A stretch of 64,000 nucleotides of DNA from Pseudomonas izuensis (GCF_009861505.1 NZ_WTFT01000025.1:11451-75450); one strand, 5' to 3'; shown: positions 52,368 through 62,484, counted from the stretch's first letter. Program-made: numbers and translations. Notes: generated from the sequence alone by a model not told the origin.

Positions 52368-53825
52368 TCAAGTAGTCGCCTTAGCCTGTACTTCCCCGGA
52401 TTGTTTGTCACCAGGTTGCATTGCGAACCCAGGGGAACCTCTCCTAGGCAAGGCCAGACACACCAATAGGCAGGCCATGCTCAACAGGGTGATGATGCCA
52501 AATACCGTGGTGTAGGCTTGTTCATTCGGGAAGGTACCGGGATGCTCGCTGCTGGTGATGGAGTAAGCGCCAAAAATGAAAGCAACCATCTGGGCGCCCA
52601 CTGCCATGAAAGTAGTACGGATCACCTGGGTCAAACCGGTGATTTCACTGATCCGCTGAGCCGGTGCCACTTCCACTATCAGGTTCGGGATAGCGCTGAA
52701 GGCAATGGCTGCACCGATACCGTTGGCCATCACCGCCAGTACTACAAACCAGATGGTGCTGTGGTGAATGGTCAATGCCGCCCAACCGCTGATCATAAAG
52801 CACATTGCATAGAGCATGGCCCGCCGCGCGCCATGACGACCAGAGATGTAACCGCCCCACGGGGAGGCAACGATCGCGACTAGAGATGAAGGCAGTTTGA
52901 TCATGGCTGCCATGGTTGCCGCCACTCCGAGGCCCACACCTGTCCAGGTCGGCTGTTGCAGCAGTGTGAACAACACTTGCGCAAACTGCATGGCGCCGAG
53001 TGAAATCAACACATAACACAAGTTGGTCAGGGCGATCTGGCGATTACGGAACAGCCGCACGTCAATGAGTGGCGTGGGATGCCGCCACTCATACACCCCC
53101 CAACACAGCAACAAGACCAGGCTGCAGCCACCCAGGCCCAGGGTACGCGAATCAGCCCAGCCCCAGGCAGGTGCCTTGGTTAGCGCGAACAGCAGTCCCG
53201 CCACTGCGGGTGCGAACATCACTCCACCCAGGATGTCCAAGTGTTCACCCTGTGGCTTGCGCGGTGAAGGTGGCAGCAACAAACTCACCAGGATCAATCC
53301 GATCACTGCAGCGATAGTACTGATATAAAAAATCCAGTGCCAGGTCAGGTAGTCGATGGCCAAGCCACCCACCACAAAACCCACGCCGGCTGCAGTAGAC
53401 ATGGTCCCGGCCACAATACCGATACCCAACGGCACCTTGTCCTGAGGCAAATTCTCGCGAACCAGGCCAAAGCACAGCGGGGTCACAGCAGCTGCAACAC
53501 CCTGCACTGCCCTCCCCAGCACGATTATCTCCAAACTATCGGCCAGCGCACTGATCAACGAACCAACCGCCGCAAGTACCAGCATCGCAATCAAAACACG
53601 GCTTCGCCCGTAAATGTCACCGATTCGACCGCAAATGGCCGCGGCTGCTGCTGCCATCAGCAGATAGGCCGTGATGACCCAGCCCACCAGAGCTGGGTCG
53701 TTGAATAGTTTGTAAAACGTCGGCAGTGCAGCAAAGGCCATGCTGACTTCAAAGGCCGAAGCAATTTCAGCCAACATCAGCGCAGCAATTACGCTCTTCC
53801 AGCCTCGATTAGGTTGTGCGCTCAT
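52368..53825 (-). CDS. MFS exporter, DHA2 family (14 helices)
   Basis: A 485-residue drug/proton antiporter-type MFS protein with about 14 helices. It carries the helix 2-3 loop GRIGDIYGRSRVLIA and the antiporter-type motif GFVVGGLAIDYLTWHWIFYI. The ATG at 53825 is chosen because GAGGAG lies 8 bases upstream; a GTG two codons earlier would leave only 2 bases. It begins 12 bases after the MMPL gene, so co-transcription is near certain. Probable efflux of a toxic substrate or intermediate. Confidence 0.92.
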   Translation of the reverse strand: MSAQPNRGWKSVIAALMLAEIASAFEVSMAFAALPTFYKLFNDPALVGWVITAYLLMAAAAAAICGRIGDIYGRSRVLIAMLVLAAVGSLISALADSLEIIVLGRAVQGVAAAVTPLCFGLVRENLPQDKVPLGIGIVAGTMSTAAGVGFVVGGLAIDYLTWHWIFYISTIAAVIGLILVSLLLPPSPRKPQGEHLDILGGVMFAPAVAGLLFALTKAPAWGWADSRTLGLGGCSLVLLLCWGVYEWRHPTPLIDVRLFRNRQIALTNLCYVLISLGAMQFAQVLFTLLQQPTWTGVGLGVAATMAAMIKLPSSLVAIVASPWGGYISGRHGARRAMLYAMCFMISGWAALTIHHSTIWFVVLAVMANGIGAAIAFSAIPNLIVEVAPAQRISEITGLTQVIRTTFMAVGAQMVAFIFGAYSITSSEHPGTFPNEQAYTTVFGIITLLSMACLLVCLALPRRGSPGFAMQPGDKQSGEVQAKATT

Positions 53826-53837
53826 CGTCACTACTCC

Positions 53838-56381
53838 TCAGCCCCGCAAGACCAGCGGTTGTTTTTGCAGCTCGCCACCAACCTCGGCGGGCGATTCGAT
53901 GCGCTCCAGGCGCGTCACATGCGCCATCCCTTCAGCAACTTGCGGTTGACGTAGTTCCTTCCCGACATCACGCAGCAGGAAATACGACAGCGCAGGTATC
54001 AAAGTCAGCGCACCGAGCATGTTCCACAGGAACATAAAGGTCAGCAGGATCCCCATGTCTGCCTGGAACTTGATCGGCGACCACGCCCAGGTGATAACAC
54101 CTGCCGCCATGGTCACCCCGATCAACGCCACGACACGGCCAGTGAAATTCAGGGCCAGACCGTAGGCTTCGGTCAACGGCACACCACGGCGTTGGGCGGC
54201 CAATTGCACACTGAGCAAGTAGAGCGCGTAGTCCACACCGACCCCGACCCCCAAGGCGATAACCGGCAGAGTCGCTACCTTGACGCCGATACCAAGCATC
54301 ACCATCAGCGCTTCACACAGGAACGAGGTGATCACTAGAGGAACCATTGCCACGATTACGGCCCGCCAGCTGCGGAAAGTGATCAGGCACAACACTACAA
54401 CGGCGGCATAGAGCAGACCGAGGATTCGGTAATTCGCTTGTTTGACCACAATGTTGGTGGCAGCCTCGATACCCGCCGGACCGGCTGCGAGCAAGAACTG
54501 ACGATCGACAGTGTTGTGCTTGGCGGCAAAGGCCTCGGTGGTTTTGACCACGGCGTCGAGCGTATCGGCACTGTGATCCTTGAGATAGGCAATCACGGGC
54601 GCGACACTGCCGTTGGGATTCATCAGCTCGGGATTACCCACCAGCAGGTTCTGCGTGACGTTGCCAAATGTCTGCTCGTTACGCGGTATGGTCCCCCACT
54701 TTGGATTGCCTTCGAATGAGCTCGAAGCCACCCGGCGAATACCACCGGCCACCGACGAAGTCATCAGCACTTGCGGCAGTTGATCCAATTCCCAGGCCAG
54801 GCGGTCTTGCTCTACCAGCGAATCATATCGACGCATGCCATCTTTGCTGGTCTTGACGATCACCGCAAACTGGTCGCTGGAGAGCCCATAGTGCTCATTG
54901 ACATAGGCCACGTCGCGGTTGTAGCGCGAGTCCGGGCGCAATTCCGGCGCTCCGGGGTCGAGGTCGCCCATTTTCAGGCTGGTCAAACTGACCGCGGCTG
55001 CCGCACCGCCTACAACGACAGCACCGATCACCAGCGGCAGCGCAAAACGACGTTCTGTACAACGCAGCAATAGTCCAAAGGCGCCAGCCCTACCGTCACC
55101 GCGCTCTCGCAGGCTACGCAAGGCAGCTTTTTCGCTGACCCCGGTGTAAGAGAGCGCCACTGGAATAAAGAACAACTTGGTAAAGATCAGCACCATGACA
55201 CCCAAGCTGGTGGTCATGGCCAAATCGCGAATTACCGGGATATCGATGATCATCAACACCGCAAAACCCACCACGTTGGTAATCAACGCCGTTAGTCCGG
55301 CAAGAAACAAACGTCGAAAGGTATAGCGGGCAGCAACGTACTTATGTGTACCGCGGCCAACATCCTGCATGATGCCATTCATTTTCTGCGCGCCATGGGA
55401 CAAGCCGATGGCGAAGATGAGGAACGGTACCAGAATGGAATAGGGGTTGAGGTCGTAACCCAGCAATTGCAGCAAGCCCAGTAGCCAGACCACCCCAATG
55501 GCGGCGGTCCCCACCAGTAATAGAGTACTGCGCAAGTCTCGGGTATAGAGGTAAATGACCAGGGTCGCAATCGCTGCCGAGACAGCAAAGAAGAACATCA
55601 CCTGAACCAACCCATCGATCAAATCGCCGACCAGCTTGGCAAAGCCGATGATATGGATCTTGTAAGGACCACCCTGCCCCACCTGGGCAACTTGCTGCTC
55701 GACATTAGCGGCGTACTGGAACTTGTCGCGTACCTCCTTTTCCAGCAATGTCGACAAAACACGGTAATCCAGCGGTGCACCTGTCTCAGGCAATGCGTCG
55801 AGAAGTGGCACGAAGATCATACTGGACTTGTAGTCCTTCCCCACCAGATTACCGCGCAAGCCAGCTCGCATCACGTTCTGCTTGAATGTCTCCAACGCCT
55901 TCGGCGAAGCGTCGTAGTTGAACGGCATCACGGGCCCACCGCTAAAGCCTTCTTCGGTGACTTCGGTCCAGCGCACGATCGGTGTCCACAACGAGCGGAT
56001 GAAGGCGCGGTCCACCCCAGGCGTGAGGAAAAGCTTATCGTTGATCTGCCGCACTACTTCCAGATACTGCTTGCCAAAAATATCGCCTTGTTCAGTCTGC
56101 ACGACGATACGCAGGGAATTACCCAGTCCCTTGAGTTCGGATTTATTGGCGAAATAGTTTTGGATGTAAGGATGCGACTGCGGAATCATGTCATCGAAAC
56201 GCGCTTGTACAGCCAGGCGCGTGGCGTGAAAGCCCAGCACCACCGTCACGGCCGCGACCAGCAGGATCACCCAGATTCTATGGTTGAATATCAGCCGCTC
56301 CAACCGGTTGCCGGAGTGTTGGTCGAAGTCCTTGAGTTCACGCACCACAGGCAGGCGCAGTTCTTCGGTGTTGACAGCCAT
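53838..56381 (-). CDS. RND-superfamily MMPL-type transporter
   Basis: An 847-residue RND protein with 12 predicted helices: one near 35-52, a loop domain to about 250, five helices to about 430, and a repeat of this plan to about 820 (GVGVDYALYLLSVQLAAQRR in the second half). It belongs to the hydrophobe/amphiphile-type MMPL group found beside DUF1302 outer-membrane proteins in pseudomonads and other hydrocarbon or steroid degraders. GGAGC precedes the ATG. The next upstream gene is the YCF48-like protein, 30 bases away. Probably moves a hydrophobic compound across the envelope. Confidence 0.92.
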   Translation of the reverse strand: MAVNTEELRLPVVRELKDFDQHSGNRLERLIFNHRIWVILLVAAVTVVLGFHATRLAVQARFDDMIPQSHPYIQNYFANKSELKGLGNSLRIVVQTEQGDIFGKQYLEVVRQINDKLFLTPGVDRAFIRSLWTPIVRWTEVTEEGFSGGPVMPFNYDASPKALETFKQNVMRAGLRGNLVGKDYKSSMIFVPLLDALPETGAPLDYRVLSTLLEKEVRDKFQYAANVEQQVAQVGQGGPYKIHIIGFAKLVGDLIDGLVQVMFFFAVSAAIATLVIYLYTRDLRSTLLLVGTAAIGVVWLLGLLQLLGYDLNPYSILVPFLIFAIGLSHGAQKMNGIMQDVGRGTHKYVAARYTFRRLFLAGLTALITNVVGFAVLMIIDIPVIRDLAMTTSLGVMVLIFTKLFFIPVALSYTGVSEKAALRSLRERGDGRAGAFGLLLRCTERRFALPLVIGAVVVGGAAAAVSLTSLKMGDLDPGAPELRPDSRYNRDVAYVNEHYGLSSDQFAVIVKTSKDGMRRYDSLVEQDRLAWELDQLPQVLMTSSVAGGIRRVASSSFEGNPKWGTIPRNEQTFGNVTQNLLVGNPELMNPNGSVAPVIAYLKDHSADTLDAVVKTTEAFAAKHNTVDRQFLLAAGPAGIEAATNIVVKQANYRILGLLYAAVVVLCLITFRSWRAVIVAMVPLVITSFLCEALMVMLGIGVKVATLPVIALGVGVGVDYALYLLSVQLAAQRRGVPLTEAYGLALNFTGRVVALIGVTMAAGVITWAWSPIKFQADMGILLTFMFLWNMLGALTLIPALSYFLLRDVGKELRQPQVAEGMAHVTRLERIESPAEVGGELQKQPLVLRG

Positions 56382-56411
56382 GATTGCTCCAATTCAGTCA
56401 GACGGGGTGGT

Positions 56412-57497
56412 TCAGCTGCCGGATGCCGGTAAAGGCTGGACCTGGACTCCGTTACTACCAACCAATGCCACTCGACGAGCGTCGAGGGCTTCGATGCCGG
56501 CTAACGGCGCGCCGCCCAAAAGCGGTACAGCGAAAAAACGGTCGGCGCTTGGAGATGCAATCAACAACTGCCCTCCTTGACTGACCAGGGCAATGCGTCC
56601 GTCCGCAAGCACAGCGCCACCGGTCAGCGCGTTGCTTACCCCCGTGTCGACCCTGTGCCAGCTACGACCTTGGTCAAGGCTGCGGTAGACCGTGCCACGT
56701 AATCCATAGGCAAGAACGACATGGTCGTTGCCGACCACGCCGAAGAACGTTCCTTTGTAGCCGGTACTGCTGGGAACGAATCGCCCACCTTCGCGACGGA
56801 ACACAGTTCCGCGCTCGGAAGCGATATAGAGGTGATCTGCTATTTGAGCTATTGCCCCCAAATGCAGACTGTCCGGGTTGTCGACTTGTTCGAGCACCGG
56901 GATCCAGTTCACTCCGCCGTCATTGGTGTGCATGATCAAGTTGAAGGCGCCAACGACATAGCCCTGTTGGTCATTTTCGAACCACACATCGAGCCACGGC
57001 TGCTCGGGGCCTGTGCCGTAGTTGAGTTGGGTCTGATCAACCAGGCTCTGGTACATCGGTTTATCGTCTGCAGTGGCCTGGTCAAGACGCTGCTGGTAAT
57101 AACTGGCCATGCCTTTGCCGGTGCTGATGCCGTCTTGTTGCTTAACCCAACTTTGACCGCCGTCGTCACTGTGCAGAATGACCCCGCCATGCCCTACTGC
57201 CCAACCGTGCAGCGGGCTAGGAAAACTCACTGCTGTCAAGTCAACGCCAACTGGTACCTTGGCTTGTTGCCAAGTGTTGCCTTGATCATCGGAATACAAA
57301 ATGTGCCCGCGCCAACCAACTGCTACTAGGCGTTGGCCGGCATGGGCGATGTCGACTAACTGAGTCGAGGCCGCCATCTTGCTCATTAAGGCCGGTACTT
57401 CGAGGGGATCGACAGAAACCGGATCTGCTGCGAATGGCATATGAACAATCAACAACGTAGACCAGGCAATACACCAACCCATCCATTGTTTCTTCAT
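56412..57497 (-). CDS. YCF48-like exported beta-propeller protein
   Basis: A 361-residue protein with a signal peptide (about 1-24, ending PFAADP) and a seven-bladed propeller of the YCF48/BNR type. Repeated units read HILYSDDQGNTWQQAKVP and VILHSDDGGQSWVKQQDG, with Asp-box turns. It resembles photosystem II assembly factor Ycf48-like proteins that accompany MMPL transporters in Pseudomonas. In this context it is probably a periplasmic accessory to the RND transporter. AGGTGAATTC lies before the ATG. Confidence 0.9.
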   Translation of the reverse strand: MKKQWMGWCIAWSTLLIVHMPFAADPVSVDPLEVPALMSKMAASTQLVDIAHAGQRLVAVGWRGHILYSDDQGNTWQQAKVPVGVDLTAVSFPSPLHGWAVGHGGVILHSDDGGQSWVKQQDGISTGKGMASYYQQRLDQATADDKPMYQSLVDQTQLNYGTGPEQPWLDVWFENDQQGYVVGAFNLIMHTNDGGVNWIPVLEQVDNPDSLHLGAIAQIADHLYIASERGTVFRREGGRFVPSSTGYKGTFFGVVGNDHVVLAYGLRGTVYRSLDQGRSWHRVDTGVSNALTGGAVLADGRIALVSQGGQLLIASPSADRFFAVPLLGGAPLAGIEALDARRVALVGSNGVQVQPLPASGS

Positions 57498-57608
57498 GTC
57501 GAATTCACCTCTACCGCTTTTATTCTTATCGTGCCGGGTGATCCAGCCGCTATCACGTGCGGGGCCGGCCAGGCCGACCCCTATTACTGTGGTGCGCTAT
57601 ACAACAGC

Positions 57609-59255
57609 TCAGAAGGAAGTCTTGAGGGTCAGGGTTACTCGACCACGGTCGGTGGTCTGCCAGGCACCGGCACCGGTGTAAGCCGTACCATTGCGCACGA
57701 TGTCTGCCGAGGAGTCTGCCCAAACTAGCGATGCCGTAACTGCCCTGCGGATATCAGCCTCGATGCCCGCCGAATAGGTGTACAGCCCCTCGTTGGTACC
57801 ACCAAAGTCCGCCGTGTTACCGTTCAGACCACCACCCAGGGTCAACGGAATACCCAGATCGACACCCGGGAACGCTTGCAGGTACTGAGGTTTAACCGAG
57901 ATGTTGAAACCTACCGCATCGCGAGTTGCGCAACCTGCCTTCTTGCCCAACGGACAGCCCACGGTATTTTCACCGTTGAACAGGTTTTCATTGTCAGTCA
58001 CCTTGTCCAGATAGTCATAGGTCAACTCCGCAGTAAACGTACCGGTGTCCCAAAGTGGCGTGTTTGGCAAAGAAACAATGGTATTGACCAAGGCATGCCA
58101 AGTATTGCCTCGCGCACCCTCGTTACCGGAGGACAAGCCGACAGAGCTAAGGCCCGCGTTACGCCGGGTCATGATTTCTGCACCTACTGCATAGCTACCG
58201 ATGGTCGTGTCCATACTCACGCCGATCAGCTTGGTGTCGCGGGGGAAAACCGCACGTAGATGGGTCGGCGCAGTCGGATCACGCATTACCCAGAAACCGT
58301 TCTTCTCATCGAACTCACGATAGTAGAGACCAAACGTGGTGGCGTTGAGCTCCGGAATGGTCCATTTCGTAGCCACACCCCAGTTACCGCTTTTCCTGTT
58401 CGGTTCAAGCGGATCCTCTACCCGGAAGTTGGCAGTAGGACCTACGCCACCGAGACGATCGGGACCATCAAGCAGGAAGTCTGCCGAGCCCAGATAAGTG
58501 CCGCCTTCTGGAACGCGAATATGGTCCCAGTCCAGGTAGTACTGACCGGCGAATGAAACGTTGTCCGTGATCTGGCTCTGGAATGACACCTGATTGAGAG
58601 GCAGGAAGGTTTCACGCGTCTCGGTACCTGGGGTTGCTGCGCTCTTTTTCGCATCGATTGGGTGCTGACTGTATGCGATACCGCCCTGGGAGAACAAAGA
58701 TGTACCCCAGTACACCACGTGGCGCCCGTACTTGATGTTGATCGGCCGATCGGCGACGGTCAGGTTGGTATAGACGAAGGCGTCCAGGAGCTCGCCGGAG
58801 AACCCATTGTAGTAACGCTTCGTGTACGACGAATACTTGTTGTTGTCGTAACTCGAAACACCGGGGAGGTTCGGATTGCTCTTGACGTCATCATCATCGT
58901 AGGCCTGGTCATACCAGGCAGTACCCGATGTGCGAAGGCCAAACTGATTCTGCCAATCCAGCTCAAGCTCGGACAAAAGGTCGATACGGTTTGTGACGAC
59001 ATCACCCTTGTCGAACTTGAAATCGCCATCGTCGGCAGTCGCAGTGTTAGCAATTCGCCGATCACGCCCGTCGACCCGGTAACCCAGGTTGTAGCGCAAC
59101 GTATTGTCGAAACGTGCACTCAGGCCATCAATACCCGTGTTGATATCCATGGCTTGCGCTGGCACCACCATCCCCACCGCAAGCACAACGCCGGCGGTCT
59201 GAAACGCGTCACGGTAGCCTCTGCCGAATAAGGCTGGCAGCTTGCTTAAACTCAT
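57609..59255 (-). CDS. DUF1302-family outer-membrane protein
   Basis: A 548-residue predicted outer-membrane beta-barrel with a long signal peptide (about 1-36, ending PAQAMD). It ends in phenylalanine (VTLTLKTSF) as outer-membrane barrels do. The N-terminal mature sequence (INTGIDGLSARFDNTLRYNL) is typical of DUF1302. GGAGG precedes the ATG at 59255; a TTG four codons earlier is possible. First gene of the leftward operon. A DUF1329 (LolB-like) partner, usual beside DUF1302, is not found between this gene and the MMPL gene. Confidence 0.92.
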   Translation of the reverse strand: MSLSKLPALFGRGYRDAFQTAGVVLAVGMVVPAQAMDINTGIDGLSARFDNTLRYNLGYRVDGRDRRIANTATADDGDFKFDKGDVVTNRIDLLSELELDWQNQFGLRTSGTAWYDQAYDDDDVKSNPNLPGVSSYDNNKYSSYTKRYYNGFSGELLDAFVYTNLTVADRPINIKYGRHVVYWGTSLFSQGGIAYSQHPIDAKKSAATPGTETRETFLPLNQVSFQSQITDNVSFAGQYYLDWDHIRVPEGGTYLGSADFLLDGPDRLGGVGPTANFRVEDPLEPNRKSGNWGVATKWTIPELNATTFGLYYREFDEKNGFWVMRDPTAPTHLRAVFPRDTKLIGVSMDTTIGSYAVGAEIMTRRNAGLSSVGLSSGNEGARGNTWHALVNTIVSLPNTPLWDTGTFTAELTYDYLDKVTDNENLFNGENTVGCPLGKKAGCATRDAVGFNISVKPQYLQAFPGVDLGIPLTLGGGLNGNTADFGGTNEGLYTYSAGIEADIRRAVTASLVWADSSADIVRNGTAYTGAGAWQTTDRGRVTLTLKTSF

Positions 59256-60096
59256 TTGAACCTCCAAACACTTTTGTTGATGTTGTTATGCGGAGTGTTT
59301 TTTTCTCGTCGAGCTCTTGCGAATCAGGTCAGGTCCCTCCCGCCCTATCGTGTTAATCATCCTAATCCTATAAATGATTATGCGTCAACGCGAGGAGTCG
59401 CTTTTTTGCTTTGCACGCTTTTGCAGCAGGGATTACTTGTCAGCCCTCCCCAACGGAAGAGGGCGACCTAGACAGGTGCAGGCAGGAAATAAATACGGGC
59501 GAAGGGAAAACCGGAGCTCGGATACCCGTGAAATTGTGGTTTTTGGGGAGGGGCTACTGCGCAGCAGGCCGGAACCTGGCTATAGATCGATGCTTACCTT
59601 CTCGCCAATGCATCACCCATCGTCTCGACAATTCACTAGCTCGAGGATTCAGTTGCTCGACTAGGGCCAAGCTTTCCCGAGCAGGCATGCCGTCGCGGGC
59701 TCGACATTCAATGGCAGTACTGACGCCAATCTAGCCGGCCAACTCTAAAATTTCAGATCCATACCTCCACCATGTGAGGTAGGAATGATCTGCACCCCAT
59801 TGTTCGTTCGGTCGCAAAAAATCGCGAACCAGATAAACAGCAATCATCTATAGACATAGACGCAGCCCTGCCTCCCCCTCCTGTCCAGATTTATTCATTT
59901 TTTTTCATTCCCCTCTTTTTCACCCAACAGAGCGTACTCGGCCGCAGCTCAAGTACTGCAAGGGCTGAAGGGAAATAGCAGAAAAAAACCAGCGGGAAAG
60001 AATTTGCTTAATCATACAGCTCATTGATATGATAATTTCATCCTCACTTGCCATGCCCTGTTCGGGGCGAGTGGACCACAACACGAGAGCACGCTT
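59256..60096. other. Divergent control region between the two catabolic operons
   Basis: An 841-base AT-rich gap. It includes an inverted repeat TAATCAT-N13-ATGATTA (59,354-59,380), about 100 bases before the DUF1302 start, and T-rich tracts near 59,890. Short frames at 59,374-59,734 have no ribosome site or known domain and look accidental. It is unusually long for a promoter region and may hold promoters for both operons or a lost regulator gene. Confidence 0.55.
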
Positions 60097-61626
60097 ATGA
60101 CGCTTGACCTTGCATTGAGAATCCGCAGCGTACTTGCGCTTGCCCCGGAATCGCCCGCACTGGAATACAAGCAGCGCTGGTACTCATGGGCCGAGATGTC
60201 GTCGCTGATGACCCAAACCAATGACCTGCTGAGCAGCGCAGGCCTGGGTGAAGGCGCACCGATAGGAATCCTGCTGCGCAATCGCCCTGCCCAGTTATGC
60301 ACGCTGTTACAAGTATTGGCTTCGCGGCGGTGTGTGGTGACCCTCAACCCCTTTCAATCGGCGGAAAAGATTGCCCGTGATCTTGAAGCCACACAGATTG
60401 GCGCGTTGATTGCCGACGAACAGGACTGGCTGGCGCCTGCACTGCAGGCGGCGGTTCAAATCAAGGGCTGCCTGGGGCTAAGTGTTAACTCCGGCGACAA
60501 GCTGAACATCGGCGTGCAACCTGGCCTTGGTATCACAGTTGATCCGGCTACCCTGCCCGATCTACGTGAAACAGCCATTCTGATGCTCTCAAGCGGTACA
60601 ACAGGCCCGGCCAAACGTATTGCCTTGCCCTATGCCAAACTCGAGGCCTCGCTTTCCGACGCAGCACATTACGAATCCGGAAACGCCATCTCTGGCCTGA
60701 CCCTGAAAGCCAGCCCGGCCATGCTGACCATACCGTTGGTGCATATCGGCGGGATGTATTTCGCGGTTGCGGCCATCACCTCCGCACGACCCATCGTGAT
60801 CCAGGAAAAGTTCTCGGTTCTGGAGTGGAGCCAGGCGGTGGCAACCTACCGGCCAAAAATGGTTTCGCTTCCGCCGACGGCCATCCGCATGATTCTTGAT
60901 GCTGATGTGGCCAAGAGCGATATCGAAAGCCTGCTGGCGATTCGCACCGGCAGCGCTCCGCTTGAGCCAGCCCTGCAGATCGAGTTTGAAACCCGCTATA
61001 ACATTCCGCTGCTCGATGCCTATGGCGCCACCGAGTTCGCGGGCGCGGTTGCCGGCTGGAGCCTGCGTGATCACAAAGAATTCGCTCAGCAAAAACGCGG
61101 TTCGGTAGGCCGCGCCCAGCCGGGTTGCGAAGTTCGAATCATCGACACGCAGACAGATCAGGTTCTAGGCAATAACAACATTGGTTTGCTGGAAGTCCGC
61201 TCAGCGCAGGTCGACGCAAGCCGTTGGGTACGTACCACCGATCTCGCCGAAATCGATGACGATGGCTTCATCTTTATCCGCGGCCGTTCGGACTCAGCCA
61301 TTATCCGTGGTGGCTTCAAGGTATTGCCCCGAGATGTCGAGCACGTGCTGCGAGAACATCCGGCAATCAAGGAGATCTGCGTGGTTGGGTTGCCTGACCC
61401 ACGCCTGGGTGCAGTACCGGTTGCGGCACTCGAAGTCCGCCCCGAATTCACGCTGGATGAATCCCAGTTGACCGCGTTCGCCCGGGAAAAACTGGTGGCT
61501 TACCAGGTCCCGGTGCGTTGGCTGTTAGTCGACAACCTGCCGCGAACCCCTTCGCTGAAAATCAGCCAGCACGAAGTGCGCCAGCTGTTTACCGCTCCTG
61601 ACTCCATCACACAGACCGCTATCTGA
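60097..61626 (+). CDS. AMP-forming acyl-CoA ligase
   Basis: A 509-residue ANL-superfamily ligase. The P-loop reads LSSGTTGPAKRIALP near 165-180, differing from the usual TSGTTGxPKG. The A5 motif is DAYGATEFAG, the hinge/A8 region RGRSDSAIIRGGFKV, and the C-terminal lysine lies in PRTPSLKISQHEV. It activates a carboxylic acid with ATP and CoA. First gene of the rightward operon with hydratase, dehydratase and acyl-CoA dehydrogenase genes, so it probably primes the substrate for beta-oxidation. The substrate is unknown, but the neighbours suggest a hydrophobic or cyclic acid. Confidence 0.93.
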   Translation: MTLDLALRIRSVLALAPESPALEYKQRWYSWAEMSSLMTQTNDLLSSAGLGEGAPIGILLRNRPAQLCTLLQVLASRRCVVTLNPFQSAEKIARDLEATQIGALIADEQDWLAPALQAAVQIKGCLGLSVNSGDKLNIGVQPGLGITVDPATLPDLRETAILMLSSGTTGPAKRIALPYAKLEASLSDAAHYESGNAISGLTLKASPAMLTIPLVHIGGMYFAVAAITSARPIVIQEKFSVLEWSQAVATYRPKMVSLPPTAIRMILDADVAKSDIESLLAIRTGSAPLEPALQIEFETRYNIPLLDAYGATEFAGAVAGWSLRDHKEFAQQKRGSVGRAQPGCEVRIIDTQTDQVLGNNNIGLLEVRSAQVDASRWVRTTDLAEIDDDGFIFIRGRSDSAIIRGGFKVLPRDVEHVLREHPAIKEICVVGLPDPRLGAVPVAALEVRPEFTLDESQLTAFAREKLVAYQVPVRWLLVDNLPRTPSLKISQHEVRQLFTAPDSITQTAI

Positions 61627-61653
61627 AGCCACCTTGGCCGAACGGAGGGACCT

Positions 61654-62484
61654 ATGTCCGAGCAAGTGCTGTTGCAAGACCTTGAAGACGGCGTGCTAAC
61701 GCTGACCTTCAACCGTCCCGAGCGTTTGAATGCATTCAACCCGGCATTGATGCGCGCCTTCACCGAAGCAATTGGCCAGGCGACCAAGAATCCCGAAGCC
61801 CGAGTTGTCGTCATTCGTGGCGCCGGCCGTGGCTTCTGTGCCGGGGGTGATCTGAGCGGTAAACCGAAAAAAGATCCCTCGCTCGATCCAGCACCCAAAC
61901 CGGAAAAACCCAAGGCACCCGATAGCCTGGCGACCCGCATCGATTGGTTGCGCGGCAACATGGACGCGACTCGTCAGTTGTTCGAAATGCCCAAGCCGAC
62001 CATCGCCATGATCCGTGGCGCCACCGTTTCAGTGGGCATGGCCATCGCCGCAGCGTGCGACTTTCGGGTGGTTTCCGATAACGCCAGTTTCATGACTGGT
62101 TTCGCTAAAGCCGGGTTATCCGGTGACTACGGTGTCAGTTATTTCCTCACCCGCCTGTTGGGAACGGCCAAGACCCGTGAGCTGATGTTGCTCGGCGAGC
62201 GCATCGACGCCACTGAAGCCCTGCGTATCGGCTACGCATCGCGACTGGTGGACGACGCCGCACTGGAAGACAACACCTATGCACTTGCGCGACAACTGGC
62301 CGCGGGCTCTTCGATCATCCAGCGCTACATCAAGCAAAACCTCAATGCTGCGTTGGAGATGCCATTACCAGCATCCCTGGACCTTGAGGCCACTCTCAAT
62401 GTCCTCAGCGCCCAGACAAACGACCACAAAGAAGCTGTGAGCGCTTTCATCGAGCGCCGCGACCCGATTTTCAGCGGTAGCTGA
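61654..62484 (+). CDS. Enoyl-CoA hydratase/isomerase family protein
   Basis: A 276-residue crotonase-fold protein. The oxyanion-hole region reads GAGRGFCAGGDLSGK near 60-75. A Lys/Pro-rich insertion of about 25 residues follows (KPKKDPSLDPAPKPEKPK). In place of the usual hydratase GLxPGxGG loop it has KAGLSGDYGVSYFLTRLLG, so it may be a hydrolase, isomerase or a hydratase for an unusual acyl group rather than a standard hydratase. It is 27 bases downstream of the ligase. Confidence 0.92.
   Translation: MSEQVLLQDLEDGVLTLTFNRPERLNAFNPALMRAFTEAIGQATKNPEARVVVIRGAGRGFCAGGDLSGKPKKDPSLDPAPKPEKPKAPDSLATRIDWLRGNMDATRQLFEMPKPTIAMIRGATVSVGMAIAAACDFRVVSDNASFMTGFAKAGLSGDYGVSYFLTRLLGTAKTRELMLLGERIDATEALRIGYASRLVDDAALEDNTYALARQLAAGSSIIQRYIKQNLNAALEMPLPASLDLEATLNVLSAQTNDHKEAVSAFIERRDPIFSGS

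Noticed and set aside
59374..59734. Small rightward frames between the divergent operons
   Set aside because: No ribosome site, no domain, several overlapping frames of similar length.
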